Assembly (NCBI GenBank): GCA_958496175.1
Contig: OY292279.1
Location: 7,874,001-7,938,000, forward strand
Source: Sisyra terminalis
Taxonomy: Eukaryota; Arthropoda; Insecta; Neuroptera; Sisyridae
Direction: 5' to 3'
DNA length: 64,000 bases
The notes below the pieces were generated by a model, which was given only the letters and a program-made list of their open reading frames with translations, was not told where the DNA came from and made no database searches. Shown here one piece after another: positions 46,874-58,089 of the stretch. Numbering within the stretch: the first letter of the stretch is position 1; every line of letters starts with the position of its first letter. The translations under genes and the position numbers were made by a program.

Positions 46874-47435
46874 GGGGAAGGTAGTACGAGATGATCCTCT
46901 TATGCGGGAATCGCTGTAAAATATATATTCTTCAAAAATAACGGCAATTCTTACTTGTATATTTATTTATTCAACTTTCATAACACTAAAAACCAGAAAA
47001 TAACGGAGGTTTCATTGACATATTTTCATTTTTTTAAAACCTTACATAGTGACCATCTTGTACACCCCCATGGGAAAGATGATGGGGTAGAGTTTGCTAC
47101 TATAGCCTACAAGCACGTGGCTATATTCACGTGGCCTTAATACTAAAATCAAGTATAATAAAAAATCCCAAACGCAGCAGTGATTACACCACCATTGTTT
47201 GAATAAAAGTAACATAAGATCCTAGTCATGTCTAGATCAATCGTACATAATTTTTATTTTTTCTCGTCAAAATCGATGTAATATTCACTCCTTAACTACA
47301 GTTTGACTGAGGTGGAGGGGGGGGGGAAATCCAAAGCTATGTTTTACCAGCAAAATAAACTAAATAGCGTAGTGGTTTCAGCACAATCGCAAAGGATCAC
47401 CTTACCCCAAAGGATCAACTCGTACTACTTTCCCC
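46874..47435. mobile_element. 562-bp TIR element, TA-flanked
   Basis: The left end is GGGGAAGGTAGTACGAGATG and the right end inverts it (CAACTCGTACTACTTTCCCC), with TA at 46872-46873 and 47436-47437. Subterminal GATCC and AATCGC motifs are also mirrored. A G-run lies at 47318-47326. No coding capacity. Only one copy was seen here. Confidence 0.7.
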
Positions 47436-47437
47436 TA

Positions 47438-50400
47438 TACGTAAGAGTTAAATTGGTAGGCAGGTAAGTGGACCGTAGCCGGTGAATTTAGCTCAAATAA
47501 CAATAGCGGGTTAGCAAGATTATAACGTTGGTTTTTTGGAAAAAAAATGTATTTATTTGGTCAATTACCTTGAAAAAAGCACAGGACTGCCATTAGCAAT
47601 CATTAAATGGCCCTACTGGATTGTTTGGTTGAGGAAATATCTAAGGAATGGCTTTTTATTTAAAGAAAGAAAGAAAGTGATTTTTTATCAAAACATTACA
47701 TTGTATCACAAGCTTTTGGTTACGATGTCAAAATTGCATGATTTACGCTTTTCTCTGGTCTTCAAGTTTGGTCAAAAATATGCCCAAAGTAGCCAGAGTA
47801 ACTTAGGACAAAAGTTATCGAAAGTTATCAGGAAGTTATGGAAATGTTAGGGAACCTCTGGAATGATTGCATCATTCTTGAAAGAGACTATGTGAATGAA
47901 TAAAAATGGATTAATCTAGAAAAATTGCTTTTTCCTCATGGAATAAGGAACCGGTTGAAACTAAGCAGATAATTTTTTGTCAGTAAGTTCTTCAAAATTT
48001 TATAAAATTCATCCAAATACCAAAATTAGTCATTGATAGGTAAGTCTTTTAAAACCAAATAATCCTATACCAATTTCTAGAAAAATTTAAAATATGAGCG
48101 TTTTGGAAAATTTAGAACAACCGCAGTGTAATTTAATTGATCAACTTTAATAGGCAAGAAATTTAATTATTTATTTGTTTTTCTATGTTTCCTAGCCTTT
48201 ATAGTAATTTCGGTAAGCTATTTTTTTTTCAAACTCATCAGGCATATAAATATTCAATTGAATCCTATTAAATTTTTAAATGAAAATATTTATTTCAAGA
48301 AAACCACTTTCGTGCATCCCACTTTAATTTCTTTAAGAGACACTTTCCCAAAGAAAAAAAAAAACCCTCCATGAAAATTTATCAGTAATACATGTGGCCT
48401 CATTTAAGCACTTCAAGGGTAATTTATACGTCTTAATAGCCTATAAAAATGGCGCGTGGTAATGGGACATGGATTTTAAAAGGTACCCACCCGACCGAGT
48501 GCGGTGGGTTTTCCCACAAAGTCAAAAATGCCTCTCCATTAGACAAAATTCCCCAGAATATCACTCACCGTTTAATTATTCCAAAATAGAGACCTCACTT
48601 TCGATTCATTTTATAAATCTATATGCAAAATAGCGAAAATAAATTCTCCTGAAACGCACTGAATGATTGAACGACCCCTAGTTAGGGGTTTTCTTTGGGT
48701 AGATTGAAAGTGGTGCGTGACTCACGTAACTTGTGCGTGATTACAAATGTTCATTGAAAAGTTCTTGGGTGAAAGACAAAGTTATTGCTGGCGGCAATTT
48801 TCATATATTGTTATTGTCCACCGAGAGACTCGTAAGGCTGTCTTTCAACGAAATGTCGCGATTCACACGTCGGAAAATACTCAACTAATGGAATGAAAAT
48901 ACGCACGAAAAGAGAAAGAACTCATTAATCAGACCACCAGCTCTTATCTATCAACCTATTTTCATTCTCTTATTAATTGCCCTGGTGTAGGCTTTAGCAT
49001 TTTAATCACAGATCATAGACTTAAGTTGGAAAACTAGGCATAGGCGAATCGAAAAATAATACCACTTAAGGAAGTTATAATAAATTAGTTGCTTGAAAAT
49101 AAATTAGCTTTCATGTACATTTATTTAAGAAAGAAATTGAGTCAGAAATAATAAATAAATAATTTAATAATGTTAAATTTAACTTAAAATGTGAAATTTT
49201 TAGATCCTATTCTTCTTTATTGTATTAAATATATAACTCTTTTTATTGACAAGTACCTTTGTCCAAAAGCCTTCTATATTTTCTTATAACTTTATACAAA
49301 TTGTAATAATAAAAATGATTTCACAAATTTGAAGAATCTCTTTCTAGAAATATGCAGAATAATCATAACAACATAATTATTGAAGAATAAATAAGTTTGG
49401 TTCTTTAGAAAAAAAAAAACTGTATTTATTGTCAATTTTAGAAATTATACCTTATTTTGGAAATTTCATGGACATAAAAATCCTTGTTTATCTCAAGTTT
49501 TGTATTAACTAAGCAGCTTTTTCGGAATCTTAAAAGTGCAACTGAAATGCATCGAATCCTTGTAAAAATGTAAGTTAGCAATCTAACAAATCATTAAGAT
49601 AAAAGTTTTGTCGTTATAAAATTATTACATTTATAGGTTTAAAACAAGCTACGTTTAAGGATAGCCAAAAAAGCTCACAGGTAATAAAATGGTGACATAA
49701 CTTAATAAAGATCCATGTTCAATACTAAGATAGTACTTGCCAACATGTTGAAAGTGATTTAGCAATTATTTTTTTTGAAAAGTTTAAATTAATAGAAATG
49801 ATTTAATCGGGTTTTAAATTAATTGAAAATTTTAGGACATTAAAAGGAGATTTTCTACCTTCAAGAAGTTGAATTAAAGACAAAAAAAAATGAGTTTTTA
49901 AATTGTATTATTATTAAGGGTCAAATATGGACATTTTACAAGAACTTAAGGGGAAAAAATTATGTTAGGCTTGGTTAATTATTATCATGGACTTCAACAT
50001 GATCACTAAAACAAAATTTCATGATTTAATGATTTAAAGATTATGCTTTATATCTGCAGAGATCAAAAGAGTGCTATCTACAACAAACTATTACAACTTG
50101 AGAAGTCCATCACGGCTGATTAGAATTAAGGATGCCACATTGCGCATAAAAACATCGAAATTTTTAAAAGCTATACATTGATATAATAACATCAAAACTT
50201 ATGAAAAATATTTCGATTTCTTTTCGATCGTTTTTACTATCATTCTTATATGTTTATATAAAATATTTCTGAAATAATAAGAGAACCAATACTATAAAAA
50301 TTTAAAGCTCATCAGTTTATAATCTCAACCGTAGATTTGTAAAAAAACGAGGTTTACAAATCTACTCTCCTTTCAGAGAAATTTATTTGTGTTGGTGTAG

Positions 50401-50530
50401 ATCATGAACGGGACTGTGGGATGGTACTATAATAATAATCGTTCGTTAAAGTACGTTAATGAAGAAAGATGCATCATGGATGTTTTGGTTTGCAACATTG
50501 TTGCAATATCGAATTATATAATGCAATTTG
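47438..50530. other. No gene recognised
   Basis: 47536-47850 is open for 104 codons on the plus strand, beginning at a TTG rather than ATG, with no recognisable domain. 48380-48960 has mixed composition. The remainder is AT-rich. No repeat relation was found. Confidence 0.35.
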
Positions 50531-50950
50531 TTCTTAAATATCGATGTTTTAACATCGATGTTGCAACTGAAAACATCGATAATACATTGTTATTTGGACG
50601 TCAATTCTTCTTATTTTTAGCTATTCCGATAAATACAGTGGGTGCAATAAAATATTAGTAATATATCCCACTAAGGTCAAACGTTATCATGCAGAAGAGT
50701 CTTAAGAGTCTTGTGCTATTTTTGTTCATATTCTGGACATTTTTCGTGAAATGCACGGTACAAATAGTTCAATTATAATCTATACTGATTTCGAATGTCA
50801 ATGATATATAAATTTCTTCAAACATCAATATATCACTCATAAATATCACAATTTTATCATCGATGTTGAAACCAAAAACATCGATGATAAATCGTTCTTC
50901 GGACATCACTCCTTATTTTAAGCTATCCCGATGGATATAGCACAATTTTG
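50531..50950 (+). repeat. Diverged direct repeat with CATCGATG motifs
   Basis: Unit 1 (about 50535-50640) and unit 2 (about 50845-50945) share the order ATCGATGTTG, GAAAACATCGAT or AAAACATCGATG, ACATTGTT or AATCGTTC, GGACGTCA or GGACATCA, and TAGCTATTCCGAT or AAGCTATCCCGAT. The period is about 305 bp. The CATCGATG palindromes recur several times. Confidence 0.5.
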
Positions 50951-51139
50951 TAAATAATTTGTATACTTCTTTCACATAAATGAATAATTTACTCAAAACT
51001 TGGATGATCTCAAAAGAGGAAGAATTTTTTCAGCAAAATTAAGTGCCAGATTAAGTACCAGAACATCAGAAAATTTTATCATAGTATTTAGACGGTTGAT
51101 TTTTTCTGGCCGAAATAGGGAATTAGATAACTGCACTGA

Positions 51140-51900
51140 AACCAGCCAAAGCTGGAGTTCCTCAATATAGTGTACTCGGTTTATTGTTATACTTGCAGTG
51201 CACAATTGATTTGCCAGAGATGAATAATATTTTAACAGCTACATTTACAGATGATATAGCGATTATAACAATGAAAGAAACCCCAAAAAATGCGTCAGTG
51301 AAACTCTAGAATTCCCTAAACAAAATTAAGGAATGGGCTAGAAAGTAGAGAATAAAAAATAGCTCCAAAAATCAGGGTACGTTATCTTTAACATGCGAAA
51401 AAGAATATATTCCTCTGTAACTATCGACGACTTGACGTTTCATCAAAAAACATAATCAAATGGCTGGGTATGCACCTCGATAGAGGTCTTACTAGGGCAC
51501 ACCCCATAAAATACTTCTCTATAAATACTACTCTTAATTGTAAAATTTAGAAGAACTTCTGATTTACAAAACTGATTTACATAATTTTGCTATGGCCAGT
51601 GTGGAAATATGAAATCCAGCTGTGATTATCTACTACCAATTTCAACATAGAAATACTCCAGAGATTTCAGTCAAAAATGCTGCAATAAATCAGCAATATT
51701 CCCTGCTTACCAATACTAAAATATATGAGAATATAAAAACGCTAGTAGTTAAACAGGAGATTTAAAGGTTCATCGAAAGATACTTGGAAAAACTGGATTT
51801 AGATCCAAAAACTATACCTGAAACTTACTGGATAACAATGAGACCAAAAGAAAACTTCAATGTTGTAAATAAGTTTAGTGAGACTAATACATTAATAAGA
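51140..51900 (+). pseudogene. Jockey-clade non-LTR reverse transcriptase relic 1
   Basis: Translated pieces in order are KAGVPQYSVLGLLLY (RT motif before the active site), a DLPEM segment, TATFTDDIAIIT (the catalytic box, FTDD where FADD is usual), IKWLGMHLDR (after a frameshift), then PVWKYEIQLW and FNIEILQRFQSKML near the C-terminus. This order matches the Jockey-type ORF2 fingers-palm and thumb regions. Several stops (near 51309 and 51690, for example) and frameshifts show it is dead. The endonuclease part is missing. Confidence 0.8.
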
Positions 51901-52114
51901 TTTGCTAGTTAAAATGCACTAAATTTGGTAACCAGCGATGGATAATACTTTGAATAATCTATTTATTAATTCGGCTTATAAAAACTACCTATTTTAATTT
52001 TTACTCCCAATGTAGGTATAATATTTTTGCTTGAATTTGGTCACAAAAGCGAAAAAATTAATGCATCATTGATTTAATACTTTACACAGTTTCGGGGAAA
52101 ACCTTGACTTCACC

Positions 52115-52155
52115 AACAGTTGCGAAAACTTACCTGAAACAAAGAAAATAATAAA
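52115..52155 (-). promoter_or_regulatory. Candidate recursive splice site 2
   Basis: On the minus strand TTATTTTCTTTGTTTCAG is followed immediately by GTAAGTTTTCGC, joined between 52134 and 52133. It is nearly the same as the site at 16200, including a few bases past the consensus. That means either strong constraint or that both derive from one duplicated sequence. Confidence 0.4.
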
Positions 52156-52159
52156 TTTT

Positions 52160-53300
52160 AATAAAAACCTTGAAAAACTTTGCATTTGTAAATAAAAATC
52201 CAATTCATCATTCCCAATTCTCTTTTTCATTCTAGCTCTACTAATAGAAATCCGGAAAATGAAGAAAACGAGAATGATTTATTTTAAAGAAATTCAAAGA
52301 AAGAAGAGCTTGAAAGAATTATATAATATTCTCTCGGATTTTTACGTTTAAATATCTAATGAAAGACCAGGGCAATGAGTGGATAAATATTTTGCGTATG
52401 TACTTGATTCACTTAAAATTCCCTTCCCGTATTTTTTTCTTTTTTTTTGTGTTGGGATGTTTATTTTATCCGGGTCTACTTATATATATTTTTTGTGTTC
52501 AGATAAAACGCTGGGTGTACTTAAGACGTTCTTCCATTCAATGTAATTTGCCAGCTCATTATTTCGTCTCCGAAAGAGTATTAGGAAGCTTTCTGCATTG
52601 TAATATTGCAAAAATGCTTTAACAACTTTTAATTAACGCCAAACATAAACAGAAAATTTTCATTATTTGCAATTTTTTGTTTACATGCAAGAGTGAATTT
52701 CCTCTCATTTTTCTCCGGCTCACTTCACTGTGTTCGTCTTTTTGTCGGAGTAAAAACTCGATTTGTATTAAAACTTTCGTCTTTGTTCTCAAAACAGATA
52801 TATACATTCGTAAAAGGAAAAGAAGATTATGCCTTTGTGCAGGATTTTTTTTCGGGAAAGTCGATTTGAAATAGATGCAGTGATTTTTTTTTTGAGTCGA
52901 ATGATTTATGATGAAAATCAAATGGCGTCACGAGATAAAAGCTACATTGATCTGGATGAGTGAAACGCAGCATCCTTTTCCTCCCTCCACGGCTCAACGA
53001 TTCAGCCTTTTGCTGTCCTGTCCCATCAGTTGTGAAAATTTATATTTTTCCAAATTTATAGCGTAATATAAGCGACGCGTCCATCACAGACGCCATCCAT
53101 CAAGCCAAAACGCGCGCCTGTGGCGACGCTTGGCGTCCATCGAATTTCGGCCCTTTTTACCATTTATTACAAACTCTTGAATTCGAATAATTCGTTGGAT
53201 TATCCAAAAAAAACAATCTTGAATGTTAAAATCAATAATTTTATGGATGAAAAGGGTAAAAAATCTAAGTTTTTTCATCAGCAAAATCTTTCGAGTCGTT
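52160..53300. other. No gene recognised; mixed-composition block
   Basis: 52620-53160 has balanced composition, with CpG-rich sequence at 53065-53140 where GCGACGCGTCCATC and GCGACGCTTGGCGTCCATC form a short imperfect repeat. A plus-strand acceptor-like tract (TTCTCTTTTTCATTCTAG) ends at 52236 but no convincing exon follows. Confidence 0.35.
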
Positions 53301-53307
53301 TCATAAG

Positions 53308-54790
53308 ATTAAGAGCTTTTACATAGCAAAAATGTTCCAAAAATCCATCCACATATGTTGAATTTGTTTTCAACTCTTAGAAAAATTTTATTGTTAAGAG
53401 TAAGTTTAAAAATCTTTTATTGTTCTACAAAAATTATGTATTGCAAAATCAATCATTGTTTGGTCATTTTTTATGTAACTTTATGTATAAACTAGTAGTT
53501 GCCCGTTGGTTTCGCAACTAAAGGTTTTATCACAATAAAATGTTTAATATGAGATAATGTAGAGTTAATCTACAATCGAAATTTTACATATAATAATCAA
53601 AGTGTTGTTAATATAAAAACAAGTATATCTAAAATTATATTCAGAAATAAAATATAAGTGTTTTTTTTTTATATAATTTAAATAACATTTTAAATAACGT
53701 CATTTCACTAAATTAGTATGAAAGTTTAATACTTATGTAGTACTTATACCAAATTGGCGATTTTAAATTTTGGTTCGTTTTTCAACAATCAAACTTTTTT
53801 TAAATATATTTTATTTTATGAAACGATGGTTGTGATCTGGAGTAATAATATATTCGGCTGAAAAGCATTAAGGTAGCAATTTTTTGCCATATATTTTCAC
53901 TGTCAATTCAAATATAAAATCTTCGATACTTAATTTTTTTCGGTATTAAGAACAATTTGAAAAACAATTATTGTTTTTGAAAATAAATAAAATATTCGAT
54001 TTTACTTTCACGCTTTCCACCTATTTCCAATAATTTTGTATGTACTACGTCCAAATGTGCGAAATCGAATAGCTTTTTAGTCATGTTAACTAACATAAAG
54101 AAGGTCATTATTTTTTTTCGTTTTACATTGTATTTTCAAATATAAGTACACATTTGTGTCGATGAAATGTGGAAAATGTTTTCCTTATACGATGCATATA
54201 TATAATAATATAGAGTTTTTGAAAATTTCCCCCCTAAAAAAGTAAAAAACGGTAGCAAAGTTTGTAAGGGATAACGTTTAATAAATAATCAAAATTTCAA
54301 ATTTAATAATCAATCAAAGTCCGTTAAAAGCGAAACGTTATAACTGCTTAATATAAAACAAAGTTGATTTATTATTAAAAACAAAAACTTAGTTTCTGCT
54401 TAAAAATTTAAACTCTGATAGATATATCTGAAAATGGTTAAGTTAAGTTTATAAGTGAGAATTATGTTTTTGGCTTTCACATATTGCAAACCTAAAAATT
54501 CGAAATACGTATTCACGTATAAACTTATAAATACAATATAATGTATTTATAATAAGAGCTTTTACTTAGCTTAAATGTTCTTAAAAATCCATCCACATAT
54601 GTTGAATATGCTTTCAACTCTTAGAAAAGTTGTATTGTTAAAAGTAAGTTCAAAAATCTTTTTTTTGATCCACAAAAATTATGTATTACAAAATCAATCA
54701 TTGAAGTCCTTAAATAATATGATTGCATAAAAGTGATATTCCTCAGAATTTTGGTCATTTTTTATTTAACTTTATTGATAAATTGTTCCT
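53308..54790 (+). repeat. 180-bp direct repeats flanking a Helitron
   Basis: The left copy (53308-53490) and right copy (about 54553-54785) share AAAATCCATCCACATATGTT, TTTCAACTCTTAGAAAA, ACAAAAATTATGTATT, CAAAATCAATCATT and TTGGTCATTTTTTAT. The left copy stops exactly at the Helitron 3' end. The right copy continues beyond that point, with a small extra piece near 54700. Confidence 0.7.
53492..54530 (-). mobile_element. Helitron with preserved 3' terminus (element B family)
   Basis: On the minus strand the 3' end is a hairpin AGTTGC-loop-GCAACT (53519-53514 with 53502-53497) followed by A and CTAG, with host T after it. That is the canonical Helitron ending (hairpin, CTRR, insertion before T). 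The interior matches 6380-7490. No Rep/helicase is present. The other end is set approximately, where similarity to the right-hand repeat begins. Confidence 0.6.
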
Positions 54791-54982
54791 ATTGGTATTA
54801 GAAAATCTTTAACTTCAATTACCAACGTAAAACCTTAGCAGTTACAATATTAACGAAAGAAGCCCATAAATATCGATCGAATAGAAAAAATTTTACTTTT
54901 AGCCAAATCTTTAAATTTAGAACCATGATTTTTGCAAACTAAATAATTATGAATAAAATTTCCTGCTCTAATAGATGGAACA

Positions 54983-55270
54983 AGTAGTTGAAAATATTTT
55001 ACAATTCCTCCCATATTAACTAACAACCTACCGAAGTTATAAATCCATGTTTCTTCAAATTTTCCATCAAGCAAAACAAAGCTCAACTCTCTTATGGAAA
55101 ATTGCAACCATTTAAAGCCAAAATAGTAGTTGAAAATATTTTACAATTCCTCCCATTTTAACATACAACCTACCGAAGTTATAAATCCATGTTTCTTCAA
55201 ATTTTCCATCAAGCACAACAAAGCTCAACTCTCTTATGTAAAATTGCAGCCATTAAAAGCCAAAATATTA
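54983..55270 (-). repeat. Tandem duplication, 142-bp period
   Basis: GTTGAAAATATTTTACAATT, ACCTACCGAAGTTATAAATC, ATGTTTCTTCAAATTTTCC and AAAGCTCAACTCTCTTATG occur in both units at about 90 percent identity. On the minus strand both units are open in the same frame (IRELSFV, DGKFEETWIYNFGRL, MGGIVKYFQLL). The lower unit continues as an 85-codon ORF to 54850. Since 142 is not a multiple of three, the two units cannot be read through together. No family was recognised; coding origin is uncertain. Confidence 0.6.
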
Positions 55271-55279
55271 GTTTTGTAA

Positions 55280-57600
55280 AATCAGTATGGGGTACAAAGA
55301 ATGCCACCCTCGCCCACATGTGTCGGCACCCTTGGCTCTAATTATCCTGCAAAAAAGTTAACTTTGACGTCAAACTCCAATACAAATAAAAAAAAAGTCC
55401 TTCGCGTGTACAACATAACTTCTTTATCATTTTATATTACCGAACAAAGAGAAAACCACCCTCCAAGTCACCCTCATTCCACCCCCACCCCCCCAACTAG
55501 CTGCAGCCATAAAAGTAAAATTATTCTATGATAAATTATCGTACTTTTCGCTTCGCCCAGCCTTAACGTACAAAACATAGCTTTTAAATATTTTTTTTTT
55601 GGCCTTTTAAACTCATAAAGGCAATCTTGAAAATCAAAACTCAAAGTTTCGTTTTGTTTGATAAAAAACCAGCAAATTTGGAAGTTTTTTTTTCACTCTT
55701 TTTTTTGTGGAATGTTTCTCGGTTTTTTTTTTTTTGTTTAAAGTTTTAAACGTTAGTTTATTTTACTTTGAGACGTTTGATGTTGTATACCAGTGCCTAG
55801 GAAAAGTCAAACGACAGGGGGAAGGGTATCGTAGCAAACGAGCGAATATGCACTGTGTATAATTCTCAATGGCATAAACAATAGGGATTTAAAATGTTAC
55901 GTCTGTTGAGCGGCGAAATATGCAGAAAGGTAATAGAAAGACGAAAGAGGAAAGAGGAAAACGACAATTTAACTATTACGTGGGAAAGAGACAAGAGACA
56001 AACTTGTATAATGTGCAAGATGGATTGTTATTATTATTGTTGATATTATGCACTGTGCTGGAGGATTGAATGAATAAGATGCAACCAAAACCGTCGTTAA
56101 GCTCATGGGAGACATCAACGCTATCATATATTCTCAAATAACAAATTAACTAATTGCAATCTCCTACTAAGAATTTCCATAATAAAACCTTCAAATCGCT
56201 AACACCTAAAGAGAATACGGAATTATGAAGACGATTATTTAATCATGTGAATTAATTATGCTCGTTGAAGACGACAAAAGATCTTGGAAAGTTTTGACGG
56301 TTTTGAATCCTTTTTTTTCGGCAAATTAAAAGCATTGAAGACCATAATGAAGAAAAGGCGTTGTTACTAGAAATTTTCAAAGATATTATGGTTTTTAGCA
56401 TAATAGTTATGGTAATATACTTTGCATATAACTAAATTTATAATATTTGTAATCATTCATCAAAATTTCATATGGATTTATGAATCTGAAAAATTTATCA
56501 CTTGATTTAAAAAAGGGTCCGTCCAAAGAAAGTGATCCAAAAATATGTGAAATGGTTGCTGGACCATTTTAAAAAAAAAAAAAAATTGTGTACTCTCACC
56601 CCAACATGTTGGTAGTTCAAATTCATCATTATTTTAATGTTATTGTTTTTAGTTTTTCAGTGGAGGCCATATTAGTTTTACTAGGCGCAGACATTTTTGC
56701 ACTTTTTAGGGTTTGCGGAAACTTGATTATCTCAGACCCTATTTATCCTATCAAAATGAAATTAAAAGCAGTGGATTTATGAAAATATAAGCTATAAGGT
56801 TATAATAAGACGTTTTCACCTAAATTTAATTCTAAGGGGTGAAATTTCAGCCTAAATTTTTAACTCTCATTTGTAAAAACTCCAAATTTCACGGAAAGAT
56901 TGTGAAGGAAGGAAAAGAGTCTAAATGTTAAAACTCTTTCCACAAACAACTAGGTACTAGTTGTATTCAAACACGAAATTTGAAGTCTGGGATTTTAAGC
57001 CTTTTTAAAATAAAAAATAACAAAATTTGGAAATTTTCAATATTTCAATTTTCTGAGCTGAATATCTCTGGTGGGGGACCAGATAAAAATCTGAAATAAC
57101 ACCCCATTATAGTACGGTATGATAGTATTATGCACCGAAAATTTGGAGTTTGAGACTTGACTAGAAGCAGAGGTATTGCAAGCACAAAATGTCAAAATAA
57201 TGCATACTTTAGTAGGTGAATATAATGTATTTAACCATTTAATATGTGACATATACTTGGTAAAAAGGGCATTTTACACAAAACAGCATATATTCCGGGC
57301 TAACTGTTATTCATATCTTAAATTTAAAACATATACTTCTTCCTGAAAGCTTATAATATATGTACTAGCATACAGTACTATTAAACTTAAATAATAAAAC
57401 TTTAGTTAAAATATTTCAAAGCCATTAAACCTTTACAATTGTCTCCAAATTTTGAAAAATATTAAAGCAACGAACCGCAAATTTTGAGGTTTAAAATCAA
57501 CAATTATTGACTAACTTTAGATTAAGATTACCTCAAACATTGATTTCTTAAACTTAAAGTTAGCATCCACCAACTGTTGGATTGAAATTTTGGCTATAAA
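55280..57600. other. No gene recognised
   Basis: 55290-55560 is C-rich on the plus strand (CACCCCCACCCCCC). 55750-56200 has mixed composition. The remainder is AT-rich with short ORFs of no recognisable product. Confidence 0.35.
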
Positions 57601-57614
57601 GCTAGAAATTTAAG

Positions 57615-58080
57615 CAAAATATTTTTTTTCCGCTGACTTTGAACAGTTATTCTGTGTGTACAATATATAGAATATATTGCGGTCCAATTTATGTAGTATA
57701 ATTTATTATAATTATATATAAAAATCATACCATGAACATAAATTTGAACAGAAGTTCAAACAAAAATATTCTTGACGTATTGCCCAGATACGTATTTCGA
57801 TTGCCAAGCAATCTTCTTCAGTGATCATCAAGTAGTTTGGATCACTCCGTAACTGCATTGTGATGATTCATAAGTATGATGATTCACTTTTGTGAATCAT
57901 CACAAAGCAGTTACGGAGTGATCCAAACTACTTGATGACCACTGAGGGAGAATGCTTGGCAATCGAAGTACGTATCTGGATAATACGTCAAGAATATTTT
58001 TGTTTGAACTGCTGTTCAAATTTATGTTTCTGGTATGATTTTTATAAAAGAATATATATACATTTATATATATTTATACA
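57615..58080. mobile_element. Inverted dimer of hammerhead-bearing units, family B, second copy
   Basis: It matches 14998-15484: the same left extension (CCGCTGACTTTGAACAG), the same arms (GATCCAAACTACTTGATGA with its inverse) and the same centre type. Flanking TAGAAATTTAAG (57603-57614) and TAGAAATTCAAG (58081-58092) give an 11 of 12 target duplication. The right arm departs from the 15-kb copy after GATTTTTAT and ends in an AT repeat. It integrated separately from the other copy. Confidence 0.75.
57780..57830 (-). ncRNA. Hammerhead ribozyme motif B3
   Basis: On the minus strand CTGAAGA is at 57821-57815. Helix II is GATTGC with GCAATC. GAAA is followed by ATACGTAT (57795-57788) and C57787. 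Helix I starts TCA/TGG with one wobble. The core is intact. The mirrored plus-strand unit has CTGAGGG and GAAG instead of CTGAGGA and GAAA (57942-57980), so it should be inactive. Confidence 0.65.
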
Positions 58081-58089
58081 TAGAAATTC

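Noticed and set aside
47450..47480. Plus-strand CAGGTAAGT as a possible recursive splice site
   Set aside because: The preceding sequence is purine-rich, so no polypyrimidine tract and no acceptor.
47536..47850. 104-codon plus-strand ORF
   Set aside because: Starts at TTG, has no domain, and there is no exon-like splice context.
54850..55107. 85-codon minus-strand ORF as a gene
   Set aside because: Its upper part lies in a 142-bp tandem duplication that breaks the frame, and no family or splice site supports it; kept only as a note on the repeat.
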